Positions 7,933-17,084 of a stretch of DNA of 64,000 nt are shown here, in pieces. Both the position numbers and the translations under genes were made by a program. The notes under the pieces are model-generated. The model did no database searches, had not been told where the DNA came from, and saw only the letters and a list, made by a program, of their open reading frames with translations. This stretch comes from Hymenobacter persicinus (GTDB lineage: Bacteria; Bacteroidota; Bacteroidia; Cytophagales; Hymenobacteraceae). The number at the start of each line of letters is the position of its first letter. Position 1 is the stretch's first letter. Location of the stretch: positions 1-64,000 of the forward strand of contig NZ_SEWE01000028.1 of the NCBI RefSeq assembly GCF_004167665.1, written 5' to 3'.

Positions 7933-9393
7933 TCAGAGGCCCTCGAACAGCACGTGGGTTTCCAGGTAATCGGGTACCACCACGTTCGGCCAGCCCGACT
8001 TTTCCCGCAGGGTGTGGGCCAGGGCCTGGGCCGCCGCCGGCTCGCCGTGCACGACGAAGGTGCACTTGGGCGCAACGGTGAAGTTGCCGAGCCAGCGCAG
8101 CAATTCCTGGCGGTCGGCGTGGGCGGAAAAGCCATCCAGGTGCCTTACCTGGCAGCGCACGGGCACCAGTTCCCCGAACATCTTCACGGTCGTGGCTCCG
8201 TCCTGCAGGTCGCGCCCGCGGGTACCCTCGGCCTGGTAGCCGATGAGCAGCAGCGTGTCTTCGGGGCGGGGCAGGTGGTGGTAGAGGTGGTGAATGATGC
8301 GGCCGCCGGTGCACATGCCGCTGGCCGAAATGATGATGGCCGCCCCCTTTTTCTCGTTGAGCTGCTTGGACTCGGAGGCTTCGGTCACGAAGCGCAGGCC
8401 GCTGAAGTCGAACACGTTGCCGTGGCCGAGGCGGTGGGCACCGGGGTGGCGCGGGTAGAGGTCGGACACCCGGATACCCATCGGGCTGTCTACGTACACC
8501 GGCACCAGGAGCAGGCGGCCTTCCTGCCGCAACTTTTTGAGGTAGTAGAGCAGCGTCTGGGTGCGCCCCACGGCGAAGGCCGCCACCACCAGCATGCCGC
8601 CGCGCGCCAGGGCCTCGTGCACCACCCCGACCAGCTCGGCCTCCGGATCCTGGCTGCGCGTCACCCGGTCGCCGTAGGTGGACTCCACCAGTAGCACGTC
8701 GGCGGCCGTGATGGCCGTCGGGTCGTGGAGGACGGGGCTGGCGTAGCGGCCCAGGTCGCCGGAAAAAACCAGCTGCTTGCGCTGCTCGGCGCCCTGCACG
8801 GTCAGCTCGGCAATGGCGGAGCCCAGAATGTGGCCCGCGTCGCGGAAGCAGAAGGTGAGAGCATCCGCAAACAGGGAAACCGGGGCGTCGTACGCCACGC
8901 TTTCCACCAGGGGCAGCACCCGCAGCACGTCGGCCTGGGTGTAGAGCGGAGTGGCCGGGTGGTGGTGGGAAAAGCCCTTGGCATTGGCGAAAGCCGCCTC
9001 TTCCTCCTGGAGCTTGGCCGAATCGAGGAGCATGATGCTGAGCAGGTCGACCGTGGGCTCGGTGCAGAAAATACGGCCCTGAAACCCATCCCGCACCAGC
9101 TTGGGCAGGTAGCCGCAGTGGTCGATGTGGGCGTGGGTCAGCACCACGACGTCGATTTCGGCCGGCTGCACGGGCAGGGGCTCCCGGTTGCGCAGGCGCA
9201 GCTCCTTGAGGCCCTGAAACAGGCCGCAGTCGATGAGTACCTGCTGGCGCTGCCGCCCCCGCGCCAGGGTCAGCAGGTACTTTGAACCCGTGACGCAGTG
9301 CGCGGCCCCGAGAAACTGCAGGCTGACTTTCAAGCGGGTCGCCGCGGCCGGCGGGGCCGGGGGCGGGGTGGCGGGAGTGGAGGCCTCGTACAT
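7933..9393 (-). CDS. MBL-fold / beta-CASP RNA-type metallohydrolase
   Basis: 486 residues. The zinc site motif 'THAHIDHCG' is at 86-94, His187 is in 'GHILGS', and 'FSGDLG' follows near 217. The beta-CASP insertion follows, with 'ESTYGDR', 'AFAVGRTQTLLYYL' and the Ser/Gly-rich 'IISASGMCTGGRI'. The C-terminal 'FSAHADRQELLRWLG' and 'VHGEPAAAQALA' complete the site. The arrangement matches CPSF73/TTHA0252-type nucleases rather than RNase J, so RNA cleavage is the likely activity. The first 20 residues are a Pro/Ala-rich tail. Nearby BON-domain and P-type ATPase genes recall stress cassettes of Bacteroidota. Confidence 0.9.
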   Translation of the reverse strand: MYEASTPATPPPAPPAAATRLKVSLQFLGAAHCVTGSKYLLTLARGRQRQQVLIDCGLFQGLKELRLRNREPLPVQPAEIDVVVLTHAHIDHCGYLPKLVRDGFQGRIFCTEPTVDLLSIMLLDSAKLQEEEAAFANAKGFSHHHPATPLYTQADVLRVLPLVESVAYDAPVSLFADALTFCFRDAGHILGSAIAELTVQGAEQRKQLVFSGDLGRYASPVLHDPTAITAADVLLVESTYGDRVTRSQDPEAELVGVVHEALARGGMLVVAAFAVGRTQTLLYYLKKLRQEGRLLLVPVYVDSPMGIRVSDLYPRHPGAHRLGHGNVFDFSGLRFVTEASESKQLNEKKGAAIIISASGMCTGGRIIHHLYHHLPRPEDTLLLIGYQAEGTRGRDLQDGATTVKMFGELVPVRCQVRHLDGFSAHADRQELLRWLGNFTVAPKCTFVVHGEPAAAQALAHTLREKSGWPNVVVPDYLETHVLFEGL

Positions 9394-9579
9394 AGCGGCA
9401 AGGGCTTGGTGGGGAAACGCCCGCGGCGGCCAGAGCGGCCGGCGGAGGGCTTTCGGTGAGCTTACCGTAAAGATGCGCGCCGGGCCGGGCCGGCGCCATG
9501 ATGCAAATCATCCCGGGCCGCTGACATTTTACATTGGCCCGGGCTGCCGGCGCTTTCCAAAGGCCCCACGATGTAGCCG

Positions 9580-9922
9580 TCAGGGCGTGGCCGGGCGGCG
9601 CAGGTGGTTGTTCACCTCGCGGGCCCCGCAGGCGTAGGCTTCCGCGGCCGCGCAGTCCCGGTCAGCGTCACGCGGCCCTCGTGCACTCAGCAGCGCATTG
9701 ACCACCGCCCGCCCGCCGCGCACGGCCGTGGCAATTTCCTCGGCCCGGTGCAGGGTCAGCAGGTTGTCGGTGAACCCGACCAGCTCCACGATGCCCTGCT
9801 GGCAGCGGAGCCGGATCAGGTTGGCACGAATGCCTTGGCGTAGCAGCAGTTGCGTAATGGCCGCGGTGATGTCTGCATCGGCCAGACGGTCTTCCGTGGC
9901 CGGGGGCGGGTTGAGGGAGCAT
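9580..9922 (-). pseudogene. BON-domain protein, apparently frameshifted near its start
   Basis: Reading on the reverse strand, residues 'ADADITAAITQLLLRQGIRA' and 'IVELVGFTDNLLTLHRAEE', followed by a Val-rich stretch, form a BON domain with a second partial BON-like end ('AREVNNHL'). The frame has no ATG, GTG or TTG before its upstream stop near 10040, apart from an internal GTG inside the domain. An ATG at 9920-9922 is one base out of frame. Removing one base in the C/G run just after it would give MLPQPAPATEDRLADAD, a sensible N-terminus. Either a real +1 frameshift or a sequencing error in the homopolymer explains this. Confidence 0.55.
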
Positions 9923-10381
9923 GGGCAGAACGTGGAAGGAGGGAAGAAAAGGCTGCCAGGCCCGCGCCGGGTAAGCAGCTGAACCAGGCCAAGGTGCAGC
10001 CTGCAGCCGGGCCCGGGCGGTGACGAAACTCAGGTCCGGCCATGACTTTTGTTCTTCTTTTTCCGGGCTCACCCTCCGAGCTTGGTCAGACCGGCCGCAA
10101 GCGGGCCGCGCGGCCCGAATCTAACCTTGTTCAGCTCACCCTTACCCGGTACCGCGGATGACCACCCAAACCTTCCCCCGGACTTTTGGGCAGCTCAACA
10201 ACCGGCAGTTGGCGCTGGTCGGCGGGCGTGCAGCGCATGGTGCGCTCCGACCTGGCCGCGGCCGGTCTACAAGGAACACAACCGAAGCTTCGGCCTGGGA
10301 AAAATGGTGAACCGGTTCTTTGGGCGGAGAACCGCTCCTCGGCCAAGCCGCTGGCAACCCCCTGGCCAACCACAATCTTAA
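9923..10381. other. Intergenic region without a convincing gene
   Basis: This 459-nt gap separates the BON fragment (-) and the P-type ATPase (+), so it should hold divergent promoters. It contains a perfect 16-bp GC palindrome, CGGGCCGCGCGGCCCG, at 10102-10117, and a -7-like TAACCTTG at 10122-10129 without a well-spaced -33 element. Open frames here are GC-rich, lack family sequence, and are not called. Confidence 0.6.
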
Positions 10382-12919
10382 ATGCCTGACCCGCACAACC
10401 AACCCGCCGCCATGCCTAGGCCCACGACCCTGCCCGCCCCCGCTTCCTTTTCCGGCCTGACGGAAGAGGGCGTCGTGGCGGCGCGGGCATCTTACGGCCG
10501 CAACGTGGTTGCGGCCCCTGCTGGGGCGGGGCTGGCCGGTACGCTGCGCGAGGTCGTGACCGAACCCATGTTTTTGCTGCTCGTGACGGCCTGCGCAGTG
10601 TACATTGCCCTGGGGGAGGGCGCCGAGGCCATTACCCTAGGAGTGGCCATGCTGGCCGTGGCGGGCATCTCGGTGTATCAGCAGCTTCGCAGCGACCGGG
10701 CCCTGAGCGCTTTGCGCGAGCTCACCCAGCCCCGCGCCCGGGTGCGCCGCGGCGGTGTGGTCGTGACCGTGCCGGTGGAGGACTTGGTGGTGGGAGATGC
10801 CGTGCTGGTGGAGGAAGGCAGCCGCCTGCCCGCCGACGGCCTCGTAACCGAGCCGAGCGACTTTGCCGTCGACGAAGCCATTCTTACCGGCGAGGCCGTG
10901 CCGGTTGCCAAAGCTCAGGGCGACCCGGTGTTTGCCGGCACCAGCACCGCCGCCGGCCGGGCCTGGCTGACAGTTACGGCCGTGGGCGCGGGCACCCGGC
11001 TCGGCCTGATCGGGCAGAGCATGGAAGCCATTGTGCCGGAGAAAACTCCCTTGCAGCGGCAGGTGAGCCGATTTGTGCTGCGCATGGCCTGGGTGGGCGC
11101 CGGGGCGTTTGCGCTGGTGTGGGCCGTAAACTACGCGCACTCCGGCAATTGGGTCACGGCCCTGCTCTTCGGCCTCACGCTGGCTATGTCTATTCTGCCC
11201 GAAGAAATTCCGGTGGCCTTCAGCTCCTTTATGGCGTTGGGGGCGGCCCGGTTGAGCCGGCTGGGCGTGCTGACCAAGCAGCCCCAGACCGTGGAAAGCC
11301 TGGGCTCGGCCACCGTCATCTGCGCCGACAAAACCGGCACCCTCACCCAGGAAGGCATGCAAGTGCGGCAGCTCTACGACGGCACTGCCGCCCGCCTGCT
11401 GCCGGTGCCCGGCCCGCTCCCGGCCACGGCCACGGCCGTGCTGGCCTGCGCCCGCTGGGCCAGCGAAACCGAGCCCTTCGATGCCATGGAAAAGGCCATT
11501 GTGGAGGCCTACGCCGCTGCTGACCCGGCCGCGGCCGCTGCGCCCTGCCCGATGGTGCACGAGTACCCACTGGCTGGCACCCCGCCCATGATGACCCACC
11601 TGCGCCGGGTGGGCGCCGAAACCGTGGTGGCCGGCAAGGGCGCCGTGGAGCATATTCTGGCCGTCTGCCGCCTGGCCCTAGCTCGGGCTGAGGAAATCCG
11701 ACAGGTGACGCGGAAGCTGTCCGGGCAGGGCTACCGGGTGCTGGGCGTGGCGCGGGCTCATTCCGATGGCACAGCCTTTCCAGAGGGGCAGGACGACTTT
11801 GCCTGGGAGTTTCTGGGGTTGGTGGCCCTCGAAAATCCGCCCAAGGCCAACGCCGCCGCCGTGCTTCAGGCTTTTCTAACGGCGCAGATGCGGGTGAAGA
11901 TGATAACCGGCGACTTTCCCGAAACGGCCCAGGCCATTGCCCGCCAGGTGGGCCTTCCCGGCGCCGACACGTTGCTCACCGGCCAGCAGGTGATGGCGCT
12001 GCCGGCCGCCGCGCTCCGGCAGCAGGTAACCGGCACGGCCGTTTTTGCCCGCATGTTTCCCGAGGCCAAGCTGCGGGTGGTGGAAGCCCTCAAAGCCAAC
12101 GGCGAGGTGGTGGCCATGACTGGTGACGGAGTCAATGACGGCCCGGCCCTCAAGGCGGCGCATATCGGGGTGGCCATGGGCCGGCGGGGCACGGAAGTGG
12201 CCCGGCAGGCGGCTTCGCTGGTACTCGTCGACGACGATTTGGCGGGCATGGTCACGGCCATAGCCCAGGGGCGACGCATTTATCAGAACTTCAAAAAGGC
12301 CGTTTTCTACGTCGTCTCCATTCACAGTCCCATTGTGCTGACTGTGGCCGTGCCGTTGCTCGCCAACTGGCCGCTGGCCAACCTGTTTTCGCCCGTGCAC
12401 ATCATCTTCCTGGAGCTGGTGATGGGCCCTACCTGCTCCGTGGCCTTCGAAAACGAGCCGGCCGAAGACGGGCAGATGCGGCAGCCCCCGCGGCCCCTTA
12501 CCACTACTTTCCTGGGCCGGGCTGAGCTGGGGCGCAGCATCGTGCAGGGGCTGGGCATTGCCGCGGGCGTGCTGGGCGTGTACTACGTGAGTATGCGGCA
12601 GGGCCTGCCCGCGCCGGTGGTGCGCACGCTCACGTTTGCCACCCTGGTGCTCAGCAACCTGGTTCTTACGCTGGTGAACCGCTCGTTTACGCAGTCCGTT
12701 TTCCGGACCATGGGCACGCCCAACCGCATTCTGTGGCTGATGCTGGGCCTCACCCTGACCTTGCTGCTGGCCACGCTGCTGCTGCCGGGCGCCCAGCGGC
12801 TGTTCGGCTTCGGGCCGGTGAGTCCGGCGTCCCTGGCCTGGTGCGGGCTGGCCGCCCTGCTCGGCACGGGCTGGATTGAGGGCTACAAGGCCGTGCTACG
12901 GGCCCGTAGCGTCGTTTGA
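10382..12919 (+). CDS. P2-type cation-transporting P-type ATPase
   Basis: 845 residues. Core motifs: 'ILTGEAVPV' in the actuator domain (about 167-175), the phosphorylation site 'DKTGTLT' (Asp316), and 'MTGDGVNDGPALKAA' (about 579-593). The M4 segment reads 'SILPEEIPVAFSSF', a PEEIPV variant that differs from the PEGLPA of Ca2+ pumps, so the ion is uncertain. The C-terminal membrane domain has about six segments. No heavy-metal-binding domain or CPC motif is present. A second in-frame ATG at 10412 (Met11) is an alternative start. The neighbouring BON and beta-CASP genes suggest an envelope or ion-stress role; that is inference. Confidence 0.9.
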   Translation: MPDPHNQPAAMPRPTTLPAPASFSGLTEEGVVAARASYGRNVVAAPAGAGLAGTLREVVTEPMFLLLVTACAVYIALGEGAEAITLGVAMLAVAGISVYQQLRSDRALSALRELTQPRARVRRGGVVVTVPVEDLVVGDAVLVEEGSRLPADGLVTEPSDFAVDEAILTGEAVPVAKAQGDPVFAGTSTAAGRAWLTVTAVGAGTRLGLIGQSMEAIVPEKTPLQRQVSRFVLRMAWVGAGAFALVWAVNYAHSGNWVTALLFGLTLAMSILPEEIPVAFSSFMALGAARLSRLGVLTKQPQTVESLGSATVICADKTGTLTQEGMQVRQLYDGTAARLLPVPGPLPATATAVLACARWASETEPFDAMEKAIVEAYAAADPAAAAAPCPMVHEYPLAGTPPMMTHLRRVGAETVVAGKGAVEHILAVCRLALARAEEIRQVTRKLSGQGYRVLGVARAHSDGTAFPEGQDDFAWEFLGLVALENPPKANAAAVLQAFLTAQMRVKMITGDFPETAQAIARQVGLPGADTLLTGQQVMALPAAALRQQVTGTAVFARMFPEAKLRVVEALKANGEVVAMTGDGVNDGPALKAAHIGVAMGRRGTEVARQAASLVLVDDDLAGMVTAIAQGRRIYQNFKKAVFYVVSIHSPIVLTVAVPLLANWPLANLFSPVHIIFLELVMGPTCSVAFENEPAEDGQMRQPPRPLTTTFLGRAELGRSIVQGLGIAAGVLGVYYVSMRQGLPAPVVRTLTFATLVLSNLVLTLVNRSFTQSVFRTMGTPNRILWLMLGLTLTLLLATLLLPGAQRLFGFGPVSPASLAWCGLAALLGTGWIEGYKAVLRARSVV

Positions 12920-12946
12920 AGCCCCAATCCAGCCCGCAACGTGGGT

Positions 12947-14332
12947 TTAGCTAAGGGCCTGCCCGCGGATGGCTTCGATTTCGGCCACCGTCTTGGCCAG
13001 GGGCTCACCCAGCAGTTGGCTGCCGTGCTCGGTGATAATAAAGTCGTCTTCGATGCGGATGCCGCCGAAGTCGCGGTAGGTGTCGAGCCGCTCGAAGTTG
13101 ATGAAGCGCTGAAAGGTGGCATCCCCGCGCTTCTGGTCGATAAGCTCGGGAATGATATAGATGCCGGGCTCGATGGTGACGGCAAAGCCCGCCTGCAACT
13201 CCCGGCCCAGCCGCAGTGATTTGAGGCCGAAGGCCGTGCTTTTGCGCAGCTCTCGGGTGTAACCCACGTAGGTTTCGCCCAGGCTTTCCATGTCGTGCAC
13301 GTCGAGGCCGAGCATGTGACCCAGCCCGCACTGAAAGAACATGGTGTGCGCCCCGGCCCGCACGGCTTCCTCGGCATTGCCGCGCATCAACCCGACCTGA
13401 ATCAGGCCCTCCACCAGCTTTTGGCAGGCCAGCAGGTGCACGTCCAGAAACCGCACGCCGGGCCGCAGGGCGGCAATGGCAGCCAGCTGGGCATCGAGCA
13501 CGACTTGGTAAAGCTCCCGTTGGCGGGCGCTGAACGTGGCGCTGACGGGGAAGGTGCGCGTCAGGTCGCCGGCGTAGTAGCGGGCCGTTTCCACGCCGCC
13601 GTCGAAGAGCAGCAGGTCGCCGGCTTGCAGGGTGTTGCCGAGGTAATGGTTGTGCAACACCTGGCCCTGGGTGGTGAGAATCAGGGGGTAGGAGAGCTGC
13701 AAGCCCTGGCTCTGGGCGCTGCGCAAGGCTTCGGCGGCCACCTCAAACTCGCGCATGCCGGCCCGGGCCTGGTGGAGCGCGGCCAGCTGCATCCGGGCCG
13801 AGCCGGTGGCGGCCGCGTGCAGCTCCTGCACTTCCTCCGCCGACTTCACTGCCCGCTGGGCCACCACGGCTTCAATCAGGGCCACGCTGGCGCCGGCCGC
13901 CACCTGGGCGGGAGCTTTTTCCGTCCAGGCAGCCAGCTTCAGCACGTGCTCAGGACGGTAGGGCGGCAGGTAGTGCACCGTCGACTTGCTGGCCAGGTAC
14001 GCCCCGGCCTGCTCCAGGGGCCGTACCGTGCGCACGCCTACCTGCTCGGCCTGCTCCTCCATGGAAGGCAGCGGGCCGGTCCAGATAATGTCGTCGAGGC
14101 TTTGCTCGGGGGCAAACAGAATTTCCTCCCCGCTGTCGGCGTCGAGCACGGCCACCAGGGAAGGCAGGTTCAGGCCGAAATAGTACGAGAAGCTGCTGTC
14201 CTGACGGAAATGATACCAGTTGTCGCGGAAGTTCATGCCGGACTCGTCGTTGCCGAGCAGCACGATCAGGCCGTGGCCGAGGCGCTGGCAGAGCTGCTGG
14301 CGCCGCTGGCGGTAGGTGGTTTGGGCGAACAT
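12947..14332 (-). CDS. pepP: Xaa-Pro aminopeptidase (aminopeptidase P family, M24B)
   Basis: 461 residues. The N-terminal creatinase-like domain (about 1-170) precedes the pita-bread catalytic domain. Metal-binding stretches are visible: 'LLFDGGVETARYYAGDLTRTF' contains the two Asp ligands, 'CGLGHMLGLDVHD' the His ligand, 'TIEPGIYI' and 'GGIRIEDDFII' the two Glu ligands. It removes an N-terminal residue before proline and needs two divalent metal ions. It is convergent with the ATPase and lies 28 nt downstream of the peroxidase gene on the same strand, so the two are probably one operon. Confidence 0.92.
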   Translation of the reverse strand: MFAQTTYRQRRQQLCQRLGHGLIVLLGNDESGMNFRDNWYHFRQDSSFSYYFGLNLPSLVAVLDADSGEEILFAPEQSLDDIIWTGPLPSMEEQAEQVGVRTVRPLEQAGAYLASKSTVHYLPPYRPEHVLKLAAWTEKAPAQVAAGASVALIEAVVAQRAVKSAEEVQELHAAATGSARMQLAALHQARAGMREFEVAAEALRSAQSQGLQLSYPLILTTQGQVLHNHYLGNTLQAGDLLLFDGGVETARYYAGDLTRTFPVSATFSARQRELYQVVLDAQLAAIAALRPGVRFLDVHLLACQKLVEGLIQVGLMRGNAEEAVRAGAHTMFFQCGLGHMLGLDVHDMESLGETYVGYTRELRKSTAFGLKSLRLGRELQAGFAVTIEPGIYIIPELIDQKRGDATFQRFINFERLDTYRDFGGIRIEDDFIITEHGSQLLGEPLAKTVAEIEAIRGQALS

Positions 14333-14360
14333 AAACCGGGGAGAAGGGTGAAAAACGGAC

Positions 14361-14954
14361 TTAGCGGCGGCCCAGCTGCTGGGTGACCTCGGCGCTGAGC
14401 GGCGACACGGCGGGCCCGAAATAATGGGTCAGGCGGCCGTCTTCGCTGACTAGGTACTTGGCGAAGTTCCAGTCCGGAGCCTGCTCGTTCCAGCCGTTCT
14501 GCCGGGCTTCGCTCAGCCAGCGGTACACCGGATGCTGGCGGTCCTGCTTCACCACCACGCTTTTTTTCATCAGCGGAAACGTCACGCCGAAGTTCACTTG
14601 GCAAAACTGCTCGATGGCCTTATCGTCGGCCTGTTCCTGCTCCTTGAAGTCGTTGGCCGGAAAGCCCAGCACGACCAGCTCGTCGGCAAACTGCTCGGCA
14701 AGCTGCTGAAGCTCCGCGTACTGATTCGTGTAGCCGCAGTTCGAGGCCGTATTCACGACCAGTACTTTTTTGCCCTGCAAGGCCGAAAACGACAGTTCCT
14801 GGCCCGTGTTGAGCTGGCTCTCGAGTTGGTAGAAGGGCACCGGCGCCGCCGCCCCCTGCGAGTTGGTGAGCACCCGGCCCTTGCTGCCGGATTTCGACAG
14901 GCGCATAATCAGCGGGTAAAACGTTTTGAGCAGCTTCTGGCGGAATGTGGGCAT
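14361..14954 (-). CDS. Glutathione peroxidase-family thiol peroxidase
   Basis: 197 residues. The peroxidatic cysteine is Cys73 in 'NTASNCGYTNQY', the second family motif is 'LGFPANDFKEQEQ' (96-108), and the Trp/Asn motif is 'DWNFAKYLV'. Cys118 in 'IEQFCQVNFG' is where bacterial thioredoxin-dependent members keep the resolving cysteine, so electrons probably come from thioredoxin rather than glutathione. A basic N-terminal extension of about 38 residues precedes the fold; it has one hydrophobic stretch but no clear signal peptide. It is the first gene of a probable two-gene unit with pepP. Confidence 0.88.
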   Translation of the reverse strand: MPTFRQKLLKTFYPLIMRLSKSGSKGRVLTNSQGAAAPVPFYQLESQLNTGQELSFSALQGKKVLVVNTASNCGYTNQYAELQQLAEQFADELVVLGFPANDFKEQEQADDKAIEQFCQVNFGVTFPLMKKSVVVKQDRQHPVYRWLSEARQNGWNEQAPDWNFAKYLVSEDGRLTHYFGPAVSPLSAEVTQQLGRR

Positions 14955-15147
14955 ATGAGTCGGGACAAGAAAAAAACGGGCGGGTCCGGCGCCGGGGGGC
15001 CGGGCTGGAGCAATAAGCGTTTTGAGCGGCTAAAGTTAGGCCGCCGCCCCGGATTAGCTCGCCATTGGCACCCCCGAACGGTAGCGGCGCTGAACAAACG
15101 GCCCCGGTCGGTGGTCATAGCGGGGTTACTTCCCCAGCCCGTTGCCC

Positions 15148-15789
15148 ATGCACCACCTCACCGCCGCCGATATCCAGGCCTTTGAACGGATTTACCGCCT
15201 CAACTTCGTTAATGGCCTGCCCGGCTTCAAGCCCGCCAACCTGGTGGGCACGGCGTCGGGCGCGGGCCTGACCAACCTGGCCGTGTTCAGCTCGGTGCTG
15301 CACCTGGGTTCCGACCCGGCCGTACTCGGGCTGGTGACGCGCCCCACCACGGTGCCCCGCCATACCTACCAAAACCTGAAAAGCAGCGGCTGCTTCACCC
15401 TCAACCACGTACCGCACGAGCGGGCGGCGGCGGCCCACTACACCTCGGCCAACTTCCCGGCCGAGGTTTCCGAGTTCGAGGCCTGCGGCTTCACGGCCGA
15501 GTACCGCGACGATTTCCCCGCGCCCTACGTGGCCGAAAGCCCTCTGAGCATCGGACTGCGCCTGCGCCAGGAGCTGCCCGTGTTCAACGGCACGGTGCTG
15601 CTGGTGGGTGAGGTCGAGCACGTGTACCTGCGCGAACAAGGCCTGCGCCCCGACGGCACCCTGGACTTGGTGGCCTTGGGTAGCGCCTGCATTTCGGGCC
15701 TCGACGGCTACCACGCGGTGCAGGAGCCAGTGCGGTTCGACTATGCCCGCCCGGGGCAGCCGCCGGTGGCCAAGCAGGCTGGGAGCTGA
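15148..15789 (+). CDS. Flavin reductase-like (FMN-binding split-barrel) protein
   Basis: 213 residues from the ATG at 15148; a TTG six bases earlier is in frame but less likely. The N-terminus 'YRLNFVNGLPGFKPANLVGT' and 'LTNLAVFSSVLHLGSDPAVL' match the flavoprotein split-barrel family often annotated flavin reductase in Bacteroidota, with 'HTYQNLKSSGCFTLNHV' following. It would bind FMN and use NAD(P)H or act as a flavin carrier. It lies upstream of a ferredoxin-reductase-type gene on the same strand, separated by a probable terminator hairpin. Confidence 0.8.
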   Translation: MHHLTAADIQAFERIYRLNFVNGLPGFKPANLVGTASGAGLTNLAVFSSVLHLGSDPAVLGLVTRPTTVPRHTYQNLKSSGCFTLNHVPHERAAAAHYTSANFPAEVSEFEACGFTAEYRDDFPAPYVAESPLSIGLRLRQELPVFNGTVLLVGEVEHVYLREQGLRPDGTLDLVALGSACISGLDGYHAVQEPVRFDYARPGQPPVAKQAGS

Positions 15790-15801
15790 ATTACTGGCGG
15801 C

Positions 15802-15845
15802 GCCCAAAAAGCAACAATCCGGAACTGCAGCCCCGCTTTTTGGGC
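15802..15845 (+). terminator. Hairpin after the flavin reductase gene
   Basis: GCCCAAAAAGC (15802-15812) and GCTTTTTGGGC (15835-15845) form an 11-bp perfect inverted repeat with a 22-nt loop, 12 nt after the stop codon. There is no clean T-run after the stem, so efficiency is uncertain. Confidence 0.45.
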
Positions 15846-15934
15846 ATCTTGGGCCCGTGGTTCGTATAGCCTCGCATCCTAGGCCGGTAGCGCAGAGTTT
15901 GGGCCGGTCGGAAGAATGAACCTGCTGTTATTTT

Positions 15935-16981
15935 ATGCTCCCCGACGCTTACCAACGGTTGACCATTACGGCCATTCACACGCCCGGACCCGAGGCCCGG
16001 ACGCTGGTGCTGGCGCCCCGGCCCGGCGAAACCCTGCGCTACCAGGCCGGGCAGTACCTGACCCTGGTGCGGACCCTGCGCGGGGCCGAAGTGCGCCGCT
16101 CGTACTCGTTCAGCTCGGCCCCCACGCTGGGCGAGCCCGCGGCCATTACGGTTAAGCGGGTTGATAACGGCCTGTTCTCCCGCTGGCTGGTCGATGAGCT
16201 GCGCGTCGACGACGAGGTGCAGACCAGCGGGGTGGGGGGCTTTTTTACCCTGCCACCCGCCCCCACCGACTACGACCAGCTGATTCTGCTCGGGGCCGGC
16301 AGCGGCATCACCCCGCTGTTTTCGGTGCTCAAATCTGCCCTCCACGACTATGCTCACCTGCGCGTATTGCTGCTCTACAGCAACCGCACGGCCGCCGAAA
16401 CGCTGTTTCTGTCCGAGCTCAATGCCCTGGCCCGCCAGTTTCCCGCCCGGCTGCGGCTGGAGCTGTTTTACAGCACCAATCCCGAGCTCTACCGCGCCCA
16501 CCTGCACAAAGACCTGCTCAAAAGCCTCGTGGCGGAACACGCTCCGGCTTCGCCCGCCCGCACCCTGGCTTACGTCTGCGGCCCGCTCAACTACATGCGC
16601 ATGGGTACTTACGGCCTCCACGAGGCGGGGCTGCCGCTGAGCCACATCCGCCGGGAGCAGTTCTTCACCGCGCCCGCCGCCCCGCCCGCGCTGCCGCCCG
16701 ACACGGCGCCCCACCAGGTCACGCTCACGCTGCGCGGGCAGGTCCACCAGGTCCCGGTGCAGTACCCGCTCACGATTCTGCGCGCCGCCCGCCAGCAGGG
16801 GCTGCGCCTGCCCTACAGCTGCGAAGTGGGCCAGTGCGGCAACTGCGCCGCCCGCTGCACCGGCGGGCAGATATGGATGAGCAACAACGAGGTGCTGACC
16901 GACCGGGAGCTGAGCCGGGGGCTGGTGCTGACCTGCACCGGGTATCCCGTCGGCGGCGACGCGGCCCTGAGCTTCGACTAA
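15935..16981 (+). CDS. Ferredoxin-NAD(P)H reductase fused to a plant-type [2Fe-2S] ferredoxin (PaaE-like)
   Basis: 348 residues in three domains: an FAD-binding barrel with 'RRSYSFSSAP' (54-63), an NAD(P)-binding domain with 'GAGSGITPLFS', and a C-terminal [2Fe-2S] domain with Cys296, Cys301, Cys304 and Cys334 in the C-x4-C-x2-C-x29-C pattern. It shuttles electrons from NAD(P)H to an oxygenase or other acceptor. No oxygenase subunit is adjacent, so the partner is unknown. Length and order match the PaaE/class IA reductase family. Confidence 0.9.
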   Translation: MLPDAYQRLTITAIHTPGPEARTLVLAPRPGETLRYQAGQYLTLVRTLRGAEVRRSYSFSSAPTLGEPAAITVKRVDNGLFSRWLVDELRVDDEVQTSGVGGFFTLPPAPTDYDQLILLGAGSGITPLFSVLKSALHDYAHLRVLLLYSNRTAAETLFLSELNALARQFPARLRLELFYSTNPELYRAHLHKDLLKSLVAEHAPASPARTLAYVCGPLNYMRMGTYGLHEAGLPLSHIRREQFFTAPAAPPALPPDTAPHQVTLTLRGQVHQVPVQYPLTILRAARQQGLRLPYSCEVGQCGNCAARCTGGQIWMSNNEVLTDRELSRGLVLTCTGYPVGGDAALSFD

Positions 16982-17084
16982 ACCAGCTGGTACGGGCTAC
17001 TAAGGGCGGAAAAAACCGATGGCGGGGTTTTGAGGGGTTTTCGGTTACTTGCATCTTACGGGCTGAAAAAATCAGGTCCGCAGC

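Noticed and set aside
6580..8694. 704-codon forward open frame
   Set aside because: Runs antisense through two well-supported reverse genes and resembles no family.
10049..10381. Short forward open frame before the P-type ATPase
   Set aside because: Low-complexity GC-rich composition, no family sequence, no plausible leader role.
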